From Neptuniibacter victor (GTDB taxonomy: Bacteria; Pseudomonadota; Gammaproteobacteria; Pseudomonadales; Balneatricaceae): a DNA stretch of 64,000 nucleotides. Numbering within the stretch: the first letter of the stretch is position 1; every line of letters begins with the position of its first letter. Made by a program: the position numbers and the translations under genes. The notes beneath the pieces were generated by a model. That model saw only the letters and a list, made by a program, of their open reading frames with translations, did no database searches and had not been told where the DNA came from. The stretch is taken from positions 930,001 to 994,000 of the forward strand of contig AP025763.1 of the NCBI GenBank assembly GCA_027943745.1, in the 5' to 3' direction. Positions 8,638 to 17,208 of this stretch are shown piece by piece.

Positions 8638-9546
8638 ATGCTTAAGAATCAGAAGCATGCAGTCTTGTATGGATTGGCAGCGGTTTTTCTATGGTCCACC
8701 GTTGCTACTGCTTTCAAATTAGCATTGGTTGTTTTTACTTCGACGCAACTCGTTTTTTTTGCCGCGTTGGTAAGTTGGTTTTTTTTAGGGCTTTGTCTGG
8801 TTGTTTTTAAGCGACTTGGGGAGGTGTTGCCTGCTATTACAGCGAACCCGGTTCAATACGGTAAACTCGGTTTTCTTAATCCTTTCTTGTACTACATTAT
8901 CTTATTTCAAGCCTATGATTTGCTGCCAGCACAGCAAGCGCAATCCTTAAACTATACATGGGCGATTATGTTGAGTGTGTTAGCGGTTCCTTTTTTGGGT
9001 CAGCGCCTTCGTCGGATTGATTGGGTTTCATTGTGTTTAGCCTACTTTGGTGTGTTGGTGATCAGTACCGAGGGAGATTTTTCGTCACTAAATTTCTCTA
9101 GCCCGTTGGGTGTTGGCTTGGCATTACTCAGTACTCTCGTGTGGGCGCTTTATTGGATTTTTAATACAAAAAGCAAAGATCATCCGGTTGTCGGTTTGTT
9201 TATATGCTTTTCGATAGGTTTACCGTTGATTGCAGTGTTATTGACGTGGCAGCAGGCATGGATGCTACCGTCAGCTAAAGGTTGGTTTTTGGCCGGTTAT
9301 GTTGGGTTGTTTGAGATGGGGGTGACATTTGTTTTGTGGCTTTTTGCAATGAAGAAAGCAGAGAGCACTGCGTTAATTAGTAATATGATTTTTTTATCGC
9401 CTTTACTCTCATTGTTTTTTATTCAGTACTTTCTAGGGGAGATGATTCATCGTGCGACAGTCATTGGATTAGTACTGATCATTCTAGGGCTGCTGTTACA
9501 GCGTTTGCCCTGTTTTACTGCAGCTAACAATGAAGTTGGCAAGTAA
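8638..9546 (+). CDS. EamA/DMT family transporter
   Basis: The 302-residue protein is hydrophobic throughout, with about ten predicted helices in two repeated EamA halves (roughly residues 10-140 and 155-290), as in the drug/metabolite transporter superfamily. Typical features are the LYGLAAVFLWSTVATAFKLAL start and the GVGLALLSTLVWALYWIFN opening of the second half. Members export amino acids, nucleosides or other metabolites; the substrate cannot be read from sequence. AAGGA lies 9 bases before the ATG. The following gene encodes a nitronate monooxygenase-like protein, but 165 bases separate them. Confidence 0.88.
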   Translation: MLKNQKHAVLYGLAAVFLWSTVATAFKLALVVFTSTQLVFFAALVSWFFLGLCLVVFKRLGEVLPAITANPVQYGKLGFLNPFLYYIILFQAYDLLPAQQAQSLNYTWAIMLSVLAVPFLGQRLRRIDWVSLCLAYFGVLVISTEGDFSSLNFSSPLGVGLALLSTLVWALYWIFNTKSKDHPVVGLFICFSIGLPLIAVLLTWQQAWMLPSAKGWFLAGYVGLFEMGVTFVLWLFAMKKAESTALISNMIFLSPLLSLFFIQYFLGEMIHRATVIGLVLIILGLLLQRLPCFTAANNEVGK

Positions 9547-9624
9547 TGTGCGTCGTTGTAGAGAATGTTCAATAGTCTGTTTCAGTTAAAATATATCATA
9601 TCGCTTGTTGATATCATTTTAAGT

Positions 9625-9637
9625 GAACGAACCGTTC
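9625..9637. promoter_or_regulatory. Candidate palindromic operator upstream of the nitronate monooxygenase gene
   Basis: GAACG-AAC-CGTTC is a perfect 5-3-5 inverted repeat about 75 bases upstream of the start at 9712. Its form resembles operators of TetR-type repressors, but no such regulator gene is nearby. The regulatory role is a guess. Confidence 0.2.
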
Positions 9638-9711
9638 TTTATAAATCGTTAGTAATAATGGGGTGTGGCTATAAACTTTAGGTCCAACCAGTTTAACTAT
9701 GGGGATGAATT

Positions 9712-10743
9712 ATGAGCCTACAACGTTTATTAAATATAGATGTACCTATCGTGCAGGCGCCAATGGCAGGTGTACAAAACTGGGAGTTAGCGCTAGCGGT
9801 TTCTGATAGTGGTGCACTAGGATCAATCCCTTGCGGTATGTTATCCCCTGATCAGATTGTCTCTGAGATTGTTGAATTCAGAAAGCATTCTTCGCGCCCG
9901 TTCAATCTGAATTTCTTTTGCCACGATATGCCTACCGTTGAGCAGCAGGCTTTGGATCGATGGTCTGCATGCTTGCAGCCTTATTACAATGAACTGGGGT
10001 TGGTGCCTAACAGTACTAACGCCGCAACTCGACTGCCTTTTAGTCACGAAATTGCGGATTTGATAGAGCCTTATGCACCTGCCGTTATCAGCTTTCATTT
10101 CGGATTACCTGAGCCTGAACTTTTGAATAGAGTTAAAGGTTGGGGGAGTACGATATTATCTAGTGCCACCACGGTTGCAGAGGGACTTTGGTTAGAAGAG
10201 CAGGGGGTTGAAGCGGTGATTGCTCAAGGAGCAGAGGCGGGAGGGCATCGGGGGATGTTTCTGTCGTCAGATCTATCGACTCAAGTTGGAACCTTTGCAT
10301 TAGTCTCACAACTAAGTGAGTGTTTGTCTGTGCCTGTTATTGCAGCTGGGGGCATCGCTACAGCGAAAGATGTTAAGGCCGCTTTAGCCTTAGGTGCAGA
10401 AGCAGTTCAAGTAGGGACCTCCTTTTTGTTGTGTGATGAGGCTAAAACTAGTTCTATCCACAAGCAGGCATTGATGGATTCAGATGCAACGACGGCGGTG
10501 ACAAATATTTTCTCAGGTAGGCCCGCGCGTGGTATACGCAATCGGGTCATGCAGGAGCTAGGTGACATGGTTGAAGAGGCACCGGTTTTCCCATTTGCTA
10601 CGTCGGCAATTGCGCCGTTGCGTGCTGCTGCAGAGTCACAAGGAAAGGATGATTTTACGCCGTTGTGGGTGGGGCAAAATAGAAATGGTTGTAAAGCGGA
10701 GTCTGCGAGTCAGTTGATAAAAGAGTTGCAGGAGGGAATATAA
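9712..10743 (+). CDS. Nitronate monooxygenase family FMN protein
   Basis: The 343-residue TIM-barrel protein matches the nitronate monooxygenase (2-nitropropane dioxygenase) family. It shows the N-terminal PIVQAPMAGV FMN motif, the central AQGAEAGGHRG segment with the catalytic-type His, and the phosphate-binding GGIATAKDVKAALALGAEAVQVGTSFL strand-loop region. These enzymes oxidise alkyl nitronates or, in some subgroups, reduce quinones or fatty-acid intermediates; the exact substrate is open. A purine-rich GGGGATG precedes the ATG. A bidirectional terminator follows. Confidence 0.88.
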   Translation: MSLQRLLNIDVPIVQAPMAGVQNWELALAVSDSGALGSIPCGMLSPDQIVSEIVEFRKHSSRPFNLNFFCHDMPTVEQQALDRWSACLQPYYNELGLVPNSTNAATRLPFSHEIADLIEPYAPAVISFHFGLPEPELLNRVKGWGSTILSSATTVAEGLWLEEQGVEAVIAQGAEAGGHRGMFLSSDLSTQVGTFALVSQLSECLSVPVIAAGGIATAKDVKAALALGAEAVQVGTSFLLCDEAKTSSIHKQALMDSDATTAVTNIFSGRPARGIRNRVMQELGDMVEEAPVFPFATSAIAPLRAAAESQGKDDFTPLWVGQNRNGCKAESASQLIKELQEGI

Positions 10744-10763
10744 ATCGTTAATTGTAGATAAAC

Positions 10764-10787
10764 AAAAACCTGGCGATGCCAGGTTTT
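10764..10787. terminator. Bidirectional intrinsic terminator
   Basis: AAAAACCTGGC pairs with GCCAGGTTTTT around a three-base GAT loop. The A and T flanks make it a terminator in both directions, serving the convergent nitronate monooxygenase-like and DHH genes. Confidence 0.85.
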
Positions 10788-10805
10788 TGTTAGAGACATT
10801 TAGCG

Positions 10806-11738
10806 CTAACCGTCACTATTGATCTGCTTGATTAGCTCAGTTAATGCGTTTTCCGATTCATCATTGCTAACTTGGCACGTTCCGGCTGCTTGGTGACCAC
10901 CGCCGCCATTCGCTAGCATGAGTTCCCCAACATTGGTTTTAGAACCACGGTCAAAGATTGATTTACCCGTCGCAAAGACGGTGTTCTGTTTCTTCAGTCC
11001 CCACATAACATGGATTGAAATGTTACATTGTGGATAGAGCGCGTAAATCATGAAGCGGTTGCCAGCCCAAATCGTTTCTTCATTACGAAGATCTAGGACG
11101 ACTAGGTTTTTGTGTACTGTGGAGCAGCGCTGTATCTGTTCTTTAAACTTTTCTTCCTGTTCGAAATATAGATCTACGCGTTCTTTAACATCCGGTAAGG
11201 CTAGAATCTGTTCGATACTATGATTTTTACAGTAATCGATGAGATCCATCATGAGGTCGTAGTTAGAGATGCGGAACTCACGGAACCTGCCTAGGCCCGT
11301 TCTAGCGTCCATAAGGAAGTTAAGGAGTACCCAGCCTTCGGCATTTAGGACCTCTTCTTTTTCGAATTGTGCAGAATCACCTTTATCTACCGCTTCCATC
11401 ATCTCATCCCAGCTCTGCGGGAAAGCATCATGGCCGCCATAATGTTGCCAAACTACACGGGCCGCTGAGGGAACATCGGGCAGTATAATATGGTTATCTC
11501 TTTGGCCTTCATTACGGATTGTTTCCGATAGGTGGTGGTCGAAGGAAAGGTGGGCTTCTGGGACGTAAGGAAGGTTTGTTGTGATATCTCGATTAGATAT
11601 ATCAACTTTTCCATCCTGCATATCTTTAGGGTGAACAAATTTGATATCGTCGATTAGATCTAAATGTTTCAGTAGCACGGCGCATACAAGGCCATCAAAA
11701 TCACTGCGGGTTACAAGTCGAAATTTATTCTCTTCCAT
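10806..11738 (-). CDS. DHH-family phosphoesterase
   Basis: The 310-residue protein has the DHH-superfamily metal motifs: RSDFDGLVCA at about residues 11-20, SFDHHL containing the DHH triad at 67-69, and a C-terminal DHHA1-type GGGGHQAAGTC near residues 281-291. The family includes RecJ-like nucleases, NrnA oligoribonucleases, c-di-AMP phosphodiesterases and exopolyphosphatases. The length fits the single-domain DHH-DHHA1 enzymes. I cannot assign its substrate; a nanoRNase, cyclic-dinucleotide or polyphosphate substrate are all possible. It is monocistronic and divergent from the LemA gene. Confidence 0.85.
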   Translation of the reverse strand: MEENKFRLVTRSDFDGLVCAVLLKHLDLIDDIKFVHPKDMQDGKVDISNRDITTNLPYVPEAHLSFDHHLSETIRNEGQRDNHIILPDVPSAARVVWQHYGGHDAFPQSWDEMMEAVDKGDSAQFEKEEVLNAEGWVLLNFLMDARTGLGRFREFRISNYDLMMDLIDYCKNHSIEQILALPDVKERVDLYFEQEEKFKEQIQRCSTVHKNLVVLDLRNEETIWAGNRFMIYALYPQCNISIHVMWGLKKQNTVFATGKSIFDRGSKTNVGELMLANGGGGHQAAGTCQVSNDESENALTELIKQINSDG

Positions 11739-11947
11739 ACTCAGTTCACTCTACTAATAATTCTTATCGATTCAAATAAAGGTAGCACAGCCTGAGCATT
11801 GAAACAGTGCTTGGCGATGAAAAAATCACAATATAGTTATCACGGCTACCTTCATTCATTAATCTGTTTTATAGTCGAAAGATGAGGAGTCTTGTCATGC
11901 CAGTTACTAGGTGTTCTAGGGCTGTTGCAAACCTAAGGAGTTAGACG

Positions 11948-12541
11948 ATGGAAGTCAGTACAATTGTATTTTTGGTGATCGTGCTTGGTTCGGTTTTTTA
12001 TGTAGTGAGTATCTATAATCGATTAGTGACCTTAAAAAATCGTCATCAGAATGCATTTTCACAAATTGAGGTTCAATTGAAGCGTCGATATGACCTGATT
12101 CCCAATTTGGTGGAGACAGCAAAAGGCTATATGACCCATGAGCGCGAAACGCTAGAAGCCGTAATTAATGCCCGTAATGAAGCTTCCGCGCTTTTAAAAG
12201 GGGCTGCTGCCACATTGACAGATGATGCAATCCAGCAGCTATCAGGCGCTGAAAATGCATTGCAGAGTGCTTTGGGGCGTATGAATATTGTGATGGAAGA
12301 TTATCCGGATCTAAAAGCCAATGAAAATATGATGCAGCTGTCAGAAGAGCTAACATCAACTGAAAATCGTGTAGCGTTTTCCCGTCAAGCTTTTAATGAT
12401 GCGGTGACCGCTTTCAATACTTATCGTCAATCGTTTCCGCCGGTGTTTTTTGCTGGGATGTTTGGTCATCCTAAAGATGCTTCTTTGCTCGAATTTGCCG
12501 ATAGCGAGCAGATTCAAGTGGCACCGAAAGTTGGGTTTTAA
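11948..12541 (+). CDS. lemA: LemA family protein
   Basis: The 197-residue protein has an N-terminal transmembrane helix (residues about 5-25, IVFLVIVLGSVFYVVSIYN) followed by the LemA helical domain with the conserved NRLVTLKNRHQNAFSQIEVQLKRRYDLIPNLVE opening (residue ranges about 24-56) and ENRVAFSRQAFNDAVTAFNT near 120-140. LemA proteins are membrane proteins of unclear biochemical role, often encoded next to TPM-domain or M48-protease genes. AAGGAG is 7 bases upstream of the ATG. The M48 protease gene follows after 28 bases. Confidence 0.92.
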   Translation: MEVSTIVFLVIVLGSVFYVVSIYNRLVTLKNRHQNAFSQIEVQLKRRYDLIPNLVETAKGYMTHERETLEAVINARNEASALLKGAAATLTDDAIQQLSGAENALQSALGRMNIVMEDYPDLKANENMMQLSEELTSTENRVAFSRQAFNDAVTAFNTYRQSFPPVFFAGMFGHPKDASLLEFADSEQIQVAPKVGF

Positions 12542-12569
12542 CGGTTCATTTGATTTGAGTGTAAGCTAA

Positions 12570-14507
12570 ATGGATTTTTTTACTCAACAGGATAAAGCCC
12601 GGCGAAATACGGGATGGCTTGTTGCGCTCTTCACGTTAGCAGTGTTAAGCCTAATTGGGTTAACAAACCTTATTATTGGCTTGGCTGTTTGGTTTTTAAC
12701 CCAAGATGACACTATGCAGCGCGGTCTAAGCGTTGTTGCCTACACCGATACAAATACCATCGCCGGGTTGTTTTCATGGCAGACATTTGGGCTGATCAGT
12801 TTGGCGGTTGGTGGGGCTGTTTTATGCGCCATCTTGTATAAATGGTTTCAGCTGAGCGCCGGCGGGAAGGCGGTTGCAGAATCTTTAGGGGGCGTTCGTC
12901 TCTTTCCTAACGATGACAATTCAGATTACCAGCAAGTACTCAATGTTGTCGAAGAGATGGCGCTAGCGTCGGGCATGCCTGTGCCTGCTGTTTATCTGTT
13001 AGAGCATGAGCTCGGTATTAATGCTTTTGCTGCCGGTAATGGTCCAGCGGATGCCGTTATCGGGGTGACCAAAGGCTGCGCGCTGCACTTTAAAAGGGAT
13101 GAATTACAAGGCGTTATTGCACATGAATTTAGTCATATCCTCAATGGTGATATGCGCTTAAATTTACGTCTCATCGCTTTGCTGCACGGTATTGTGTTTA
13201 TTGGGTTGGTCGGTGAGATGTTAGCCCGGAGTAGTGGTAGTAGCCGTCGGTCTGATGGGCGCATTGCAGTGGTCGGGATTGCGTTAATGGCTATTGGTTG
13301 GTTAGGTACGTTTTTTGGTAATTTGATCAAGGCGGCGGTGAGTAGGCAGCGAGAGTTTCTTGCGGATGCAAGTGCGGTCCAGTTTACTCGGAACCCTGAT
13401 AGTATCGGTAATGCCCTAAAGCTGATTGGTGGATACAGTAGTGGTACTGAGATAAATAATGCTCATCGTAGTGAAGTGAGCCATCTTTTCTTTGGGCAAG
13501 CGATCCATAAGTTAAGCGATATGATGGCGACTCACCCCCCATTGGTTGATCGCATTCTAAAGGTTGATCCCGATTGGGACGGTAATTATCTCTACCGAAG
13601 CAGTGAAACCCGTGAGAGAAAGCAAAGCGAAGATGATGTTGAAAGGCAGCAAAAGCGTGACACTTTCACGCAAACCGCTATAACAGGTGCAGCGATTTCT
13701 GCGGGGATAGACCCTGAACAGTTAAGCGCACAAGAGAGTATTTTAGATCAGGTTCGCAATGAGATAGAGGAGATCCCTGAGCTGTTATACCAGCAAGCGC
13801 ATGAGCCTTTTGGTGCGATTGCCTTGTGTTATTCACTTCTTTTACATGGAGAGGAGGAACTACGTACACGGCAAATTGCTTTGATAAACCAGAGTGACTT
13901 CAAAGGGATTGCCAAGTTAGTAATGCAGCTTTCACCCACTGTGGATAAGTTGCATGAGAACATCAGATTACCCCTCATTGAATTGTTGCTACCCGCTTTG
14001 AAGTGTATCTCTGCCGATCAATATAAAACGTTTAAGCGTACGCTGATGTTGCTGATACGAGCGGATAAAAAGACCGATCTATTCGAATGGTGTTTATTCC
14101 AGTTAGTTAGGCATTTCTTAGCGGGGGAGTTCGAAGTTGATAAGGCTCGCAAGCCCAAATTTAAGGAAGCCTCTCAAGTGAGTGATGAGTACCAACTCGT
14201 CCTATCACTGCTAGCGCATTATGGGCACGATACTGAGGCGGATGCTGAACGTGCATTTAACCGAGGCTCTGGGTCTGCTGGGCTTTATAATATTAGAATA
14301 TTACCCCTCGATGACTGCAATTTAGAGCGTTTTATGGAATCGGTGAATATATTGGCTTGCGCTTACCCTAATCTAAAACCGCGTTTACTGACGGGGTTTA
14401 AGCGCTGTATTTATCAAGATGGCAGTGTGAATGCTATTGAGCGAGAGATCGTTTCTAGCATCGCTGCGGTTATGGATGCACCTACGCCTCTGTTTTTAGA
14501 TAGCTAA
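12570..14507 (+). CDS. Membrane M48 metalloprotease with a long C-terminal extension
   Basis: The 645-residue protein has two N-terminal helices (about 16-43 and 72-92), then an HtpX/Oma1-type peptidase domain with the zinc motif HEFSH at 185-189 and downstream helices (about 205-222, 232-254). The SRQREFLADASAVQFTRNP segment supplies the third zinc ligand. After roughly residue 330 a helical C-terminal half of about 300 residues follows that is not part of the protease core. Being next to lemA is a recurrent arrangement and suggests joint action on membrane proteins. No clear Shine-Dalgarno precedes the ATG. The last codons lie in a tandem-repeat tract. Confidence 0.9.
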   Translation: MDFFTQQDKARRNTGWLVALFTLAVLSLIGLTNLIIGLAVWFLTQDDTMQRGLSVVAYTDTNTIAGLFSWQTFGLISLAVGGAVLCAILYKWFQLSAGGKAVAESLGGVRLFPNDDNSDYQQVLNVVEEMALASGMPVPAVYLLEHELGINAFAAGNGPADAVIGVTKGCALHFKRDELQGVIAHEFSHILNGDMRLNLRLIALLHGIVFIGLVGEMLARSSGSSRRSDGRIAVVGIALMAIGWLGTFFGNLIKAAVSRQREFLADASAVQFTRNPDSIGNALKLIGGYSSGTEINNAHRSEVSHLFFGQAIHKLSDMMATHPPLVDRILKVDPDWDGNYLYRSSETRERKQSEDDVERQQKRDTFTQTAITGAAISAGIDPEQLSAQESILDQVRNEIEEIPELLYQQAHEPFGAIALCYSLLLHGEEELRTRQIALINQSDFKGIAKLVMQLSPTVDKLHENIRLPLIELLLPALKCISADQYKTFKRTLMLLIRADKKTDLFEWCLFQLVRHFLAGEFEVDKARKPKFKEASQVSDEYQLVLSLLAHYGHDTEADAERAFNRGSGSAGLYNIRILPLDDCNLERFMESVNILACAYPNLKPRLLTGFKRCIYQDGSVNAIEREIVSSIAAVMDAPTPLFLDS

Positions 14508-14578
14508 TTTTAGATAACTATTTGTAGGTAGCTATTTTTTAGGTAGCTATTTGTAGATAGCTATTTTTAGGCAACTAG
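14493..14578. repeat. Degenerate tandem repeat, about six 13-16 base units
   Basis: Units of the form TTTTAGATAGCTAT / TTGTAGGTAGCTAT recur about six times with small length changes. The first unit overlaps the final codons and TAA stop of the M48 gene, and the last ends just before the convergent hypothetical gene. Each unit contains TAG and TAA stops. The tract looks like replication slippage of the gene's own 3' end. Confidence 0.75.
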
Positions 14579-14603
14579 CGCAGATCAAGCGCGGCTAGCC
14601 AGT

Positions 14604-15092
14604 TTATCCGGTTAGTCGTGCCATCTCTTCTTTTAAATGCTCAGGTGAATAATCGATAAACTTTCGTCCGCTCACTAAGCGGCTAAGAGAGCGGCCTTCT
14701 AAATGAACATAGACGCGATCATGGGAGCAGTGGAAATCGATCGTTTTGCCCGAAAGGTCTTTTTCAAAGTGACCATCAGAAAAAATAGTATCCAACTGCA
14801 CGATTAGCTTCGAGTCATCTTGGTGTTCTATTACTGTTGCGGGAATGCAATGACCGCTTTCTAGAATGGTGACACCGTCGCCTATCTGGTAATTGGCGTA
14901 CATGTCTTCCGCTTTACGCTGAAGGAGTTCATCGACTACCTCAACCAATATAGAGATAACGACTTCATGTTCGTTGATTGGTTCTAGGAGGGACTGACTA
15001 AAGGATTTCTTATCTTGCGAGTTAAACCAGCGCGAAGCATTGTCATCGTTGACAACTTTTCGAATAATCAGATTGATTTGATTGATATCCAT
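14604..15092 (-). CDS. Hypothetical protein, 162 residues
   Basis: I do not recognise this family. The protein is soluble, acidic and mixed alpha/beta: a helical N-terminus (residues about 1-60), then a beta-rich part (GDGVTILESGHCIPATVIE, SKLIVQLDTIFSDG, GKTIDFHCSHDRVYVHLEG) that resembles a small barrel, and a final short helix. It has no signal peptide or membrane helix. It lies last in a leftward series behind folX with a 181-base gap, so it may have its own promoter. The reading frame and a GGGAGAGA purine run before the ATG support a real gene. Confidence 0.7.
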   Translation of the reverse strand: MDINQINLIIRKVVNDDNASRWFNSQDKKSFSQSLLEPINEHEVVISILVEVVDELLQRKAEDMYANYQIGDGVTILESGHCIPATVIEHQDDSKLIVQLDTIFSDGHFEKDLSGKTIDFHCSHDRVYVHLEGRSLSRLVSGRKFIDYSPEHLKEEMARLTG

Positions 15093-15273
15093 CTAGTTCT
15101 CTCCCTGAGATATGTTGATCCATCTTTTTTGGATATAGGGGGAAGCCTAGAATGGAATAAGAAAAATTCAAGAAAAAAAAGTAAAAGCGGCATGAGGATT
15201 TTTCACGCCTGTACAGCTTTATCGTTTTATTGGCTCTAGATTTTGACTCTTAAATCCCTTTAGTTTATTGAAA

Positions 15274-15639
15274 TTATTGGTCTTTTCTCCATTCTAGAGA
15301 TAGCGATACAGAATCTGCAAATCGAAGCGCATGGGGTTTGTCGATAGTTACTTTTGCATAACGCGTCCAGGGGTGAGCACTACAAATATCCAATACATCG
15401 GATACAAGTTTTTCTAACAGCAGGAAGCGCCCCTCTTCAACATGCTGAATAACATCCTTGGTAATGGTTTTATAGTTGAGAGCTTGCTCAACGTCATCGT
15501 CAGCAAAACCGTTACTCGCGGGATATTGAATCTCAATATTTATAACAACATCTTGCTGTTTTTCCATTTCGTCAGGGTTAAAACCAATATAGGTGCGTAG
15601 ACGTAAATTAGTAATGTTGATAATGGCGTTGCTTAGCAT
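15274..15639 (-). CDS. folX: Dihydroneopterin triphosphate 2'-epimerase FolX
   Basis: FolX epimerises 7,8-dihydroneopterin triphosphate to the dihydromonapterin form on the tetrahydromonapterin pathway. The 121-residue product tracks E. coli FolX closely: NLRLRTYIGFNPDE at the start, ALNYKTITKDVIQHVEEGRF in the middle, LLLEKLVSDVLDI and DKPHALRFADSVSLSLEW at the end. The DKPHALR stretch separates FolX from FolB aldolases. It follows the H-NOX kinase gene by 55 bases on the same strand, so it may be read from the same transcript. The usual partner folM is not in this window. Confidence 0.9.
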   Translation of the reverse strand: MLSNAIINITNLRLRTYIGFNPDEMEKQQDVVINIEIQYPASNGFADDDVEQALNYKTITKDVIQHVEEGRFLLLEKLVSDVLDICSAHPWTRYAKVTIDKPHALRFADSVSLSLEWRKDQ

Positions 15640-15707
15640 AAACTTATGAGTCCTTCGTTAAGTATTTTTCTGTCATAAAACAGCACGCATCATTTGGTCT
15701 GATGAAA

Positions 15708-16652
15708 TCAGTTTATCGGTAGTTTTATCGTAAAAACAGTCCCTTTACCTTCTACACTACTGACATTGATTTCACCGTTATGGTCTTTGATTATTCCATA
15801 GGCGATAGAAAGCCCCATCCCAGTGCCTTCACCCACGGGTTTTGTTGTGAAAAAAGGTACAAAAACTTCTTTCAGTACTTTTTTGCTCATACCTTGGCCG
15901 TTATCAGATATTTTTATGATAATTTCTGACTGCACTGTACTACTGGATATGGCAATTGTAGGTCTTTCGAGTCCTTCTGTTGCCTGTTTAGCGTTGATTA
16001 TTAAGTTAAGGAATACTTGATTTAGCTCGTTGGGATTACACGAAATATCCTGAACGGGCTGTAGATCTAATTTAAGGTTAACATCATTGTTAAGTTCACT
16101 ATGCAAAAGCTTTAATGTGCTTTGAATGCCTTCAACTAAATTTGCAGTGCATCGATCGGTTGATTGAGTACGCGCAAAACTGCGTAAATTCATGACGATA
16201 TCTCTAACACGAGTCAGCCCCTCAACCGTATCTGACATAAGCTCAGGTAGGTCTTCTTGTATAAACTCAATGTCCTCCTCTTGCTGCAGTGCTTTTAATT
16301 GCGATTGAAACTCATCAGGTAAGTGAGAAGAGATACTGTTAACAAAGGTTGCAAAACGAGCATAAGAGGCATGGTATTGAGTTAAGGATTCAATGTTACT
16401 TTTAACAAAGGCTAACGGATTATTAATTTCGTGCGCCATGCCTGCTGCTAAGGTACCTAGCGTGGCCAGCTTTTCATTTTGCAGCATTGCTGTTTGTTGT
16501 TTTTGTAAAAGTTCATAACTCTCTTGAAGACGTTCATTCTTCAAAAATAACTCACGAGATTTACTTTCTAATATCTCTTCTGCCTTTAAACGCGCACGCT
16601 TCTCGCGTTCATATGCGGCTATATATGGATTATTTTTATCTTCTATCGTCAT
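15708..16652 (-). CDS. Soluble histidine kinase of the H-NOX operon (HnoK-like)
   Basis: The 314-residue protein has no membrane helix. Residues about 10-60 form a coiled coil, followed by the HisKA phosphoacceptor motif GMAHEINNPL with His74, an N-box (NELNQVFLNLIINAKQA) and G boxes DNGQGM and GEGTGMGLS in the last 55 residues. Its GTG/ATG start overlaps the end of the H-NOX gene by one base, which indicates translational coupling. In Shewanella and Vibrio, an H-NOX-adjacent kinase is inhibited when H-NOX binds NO. I infer the same here: it should phosphorylate the receivers encoded on both sides. Confidence 0.9.
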   Translation of the reverse strand: MTIEDKNNPYIAAYEREKRARLKAEEILESKSRELFLKNERLQESYELLQKQQTAMLQNEKLATLGTLAAGMAHEINNPLAFVKSNIESLTQYHASYARFATFVNSISSHLPDEFQSQLKALQQEEDIEFIQEDLPELMSDTVEGLTRVRDIVMNLRSFARTQSTDRCTANLVEGIQSTLKLLHSELNNDVNLKLDLQPVQDISCNPNELNQVFLNLIINAKQATEGLERPTIAISSSTVQSEIIIKISDNGQGMSKKVLKEVFVPFFTTKPVGEGTGMGLSIAYGIIKDHNGEINVSSVEGKGTVFTIKLPIN

Positions 16653-17188
16653 TATAAGAATCTCACGATCAGGTCGCAGTGGTCAGCGCCTTTATGCATA
16701 CAGACGGGGTGCTCGATCTCAATAGCTGTATCATAATGATAGGCCGCTCCTCTGATTAACCCTTCAGCTAAAATACAGAGTTTTCTGGGGGAGCGGTAGC
16801 GCATCAGCAGTGTGTTATCTGCATCTTCTTCATACTCAAAGTCTGGTAGGTTGGGATTTTCGTATAATTTGCGCACTTCAATGTGGATCACATCGTGTAC
16901 GCTTTTCAAAAAGCCTTTGAGTGTACTTTCTGCTTCAATAAACACGGGGTTTCGTTCTGATAGCCCTTTGAATAAACGCTCTCCAAAGGCTCCGACTAAC
17001 GTTTCAGCTGGAATCTCCGTTTTCGCTGAAATACTACCCACAAGTCCAAATAGTTCTTCGTCGGGGTAGCTTTCGCCAGCGGTGTATATACCCTCAATTT
17101 CCTGCGCTTCAAGTATTTCATTCCAAGCAAGCATTCCGCATTGCTCGATGACCATCTCTTCTAGAACATTAAACACTACGCCTTTCAT
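16652..17188 (-). CDS. hnoX: H-NOX haem nitric-oxide sensor
   Basis: This 178-residue soluble protein starts with MKGVVFNVLEEMV, typical of H-NOX domains. The proximal haem ligand is predicted to be His102 in HDVIHIEVRKLY, and the haem-propionate motif YxSxR is present as YRSPR at 131-135. The C-terminus has the MHKGADHCDL cysteine/histidine segment that forms the zinc site seen in Shewanella-type H-NOX. Members of this group bind NO, and usually not O2, as ferrous haem and control a kinase or cyclase. It lies between a receiver gene (20-base gap) and the kinase gene (1-base overlap). Confidence 0.95.
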   Translation of the reverse strand: MKGVVFNVLEEMVIEQCGMLAWNEILEAQEIEGIYTAGESYPDEELFGLVGSISAKTEIPAETLVGAFGERLFKGLSERNPVFIEAESTLKGFLKSVHDVIHIEVRKLYENPNLPDFEYEEDADNTLLMRYRSPRKLCILAEGLIRGAAYHYDTAIEIEHPVCMHKGADHCDLIVRFL

Positions 17189-17208
17189 GGTGTTGCTCCT
17201 TCTTTTTA

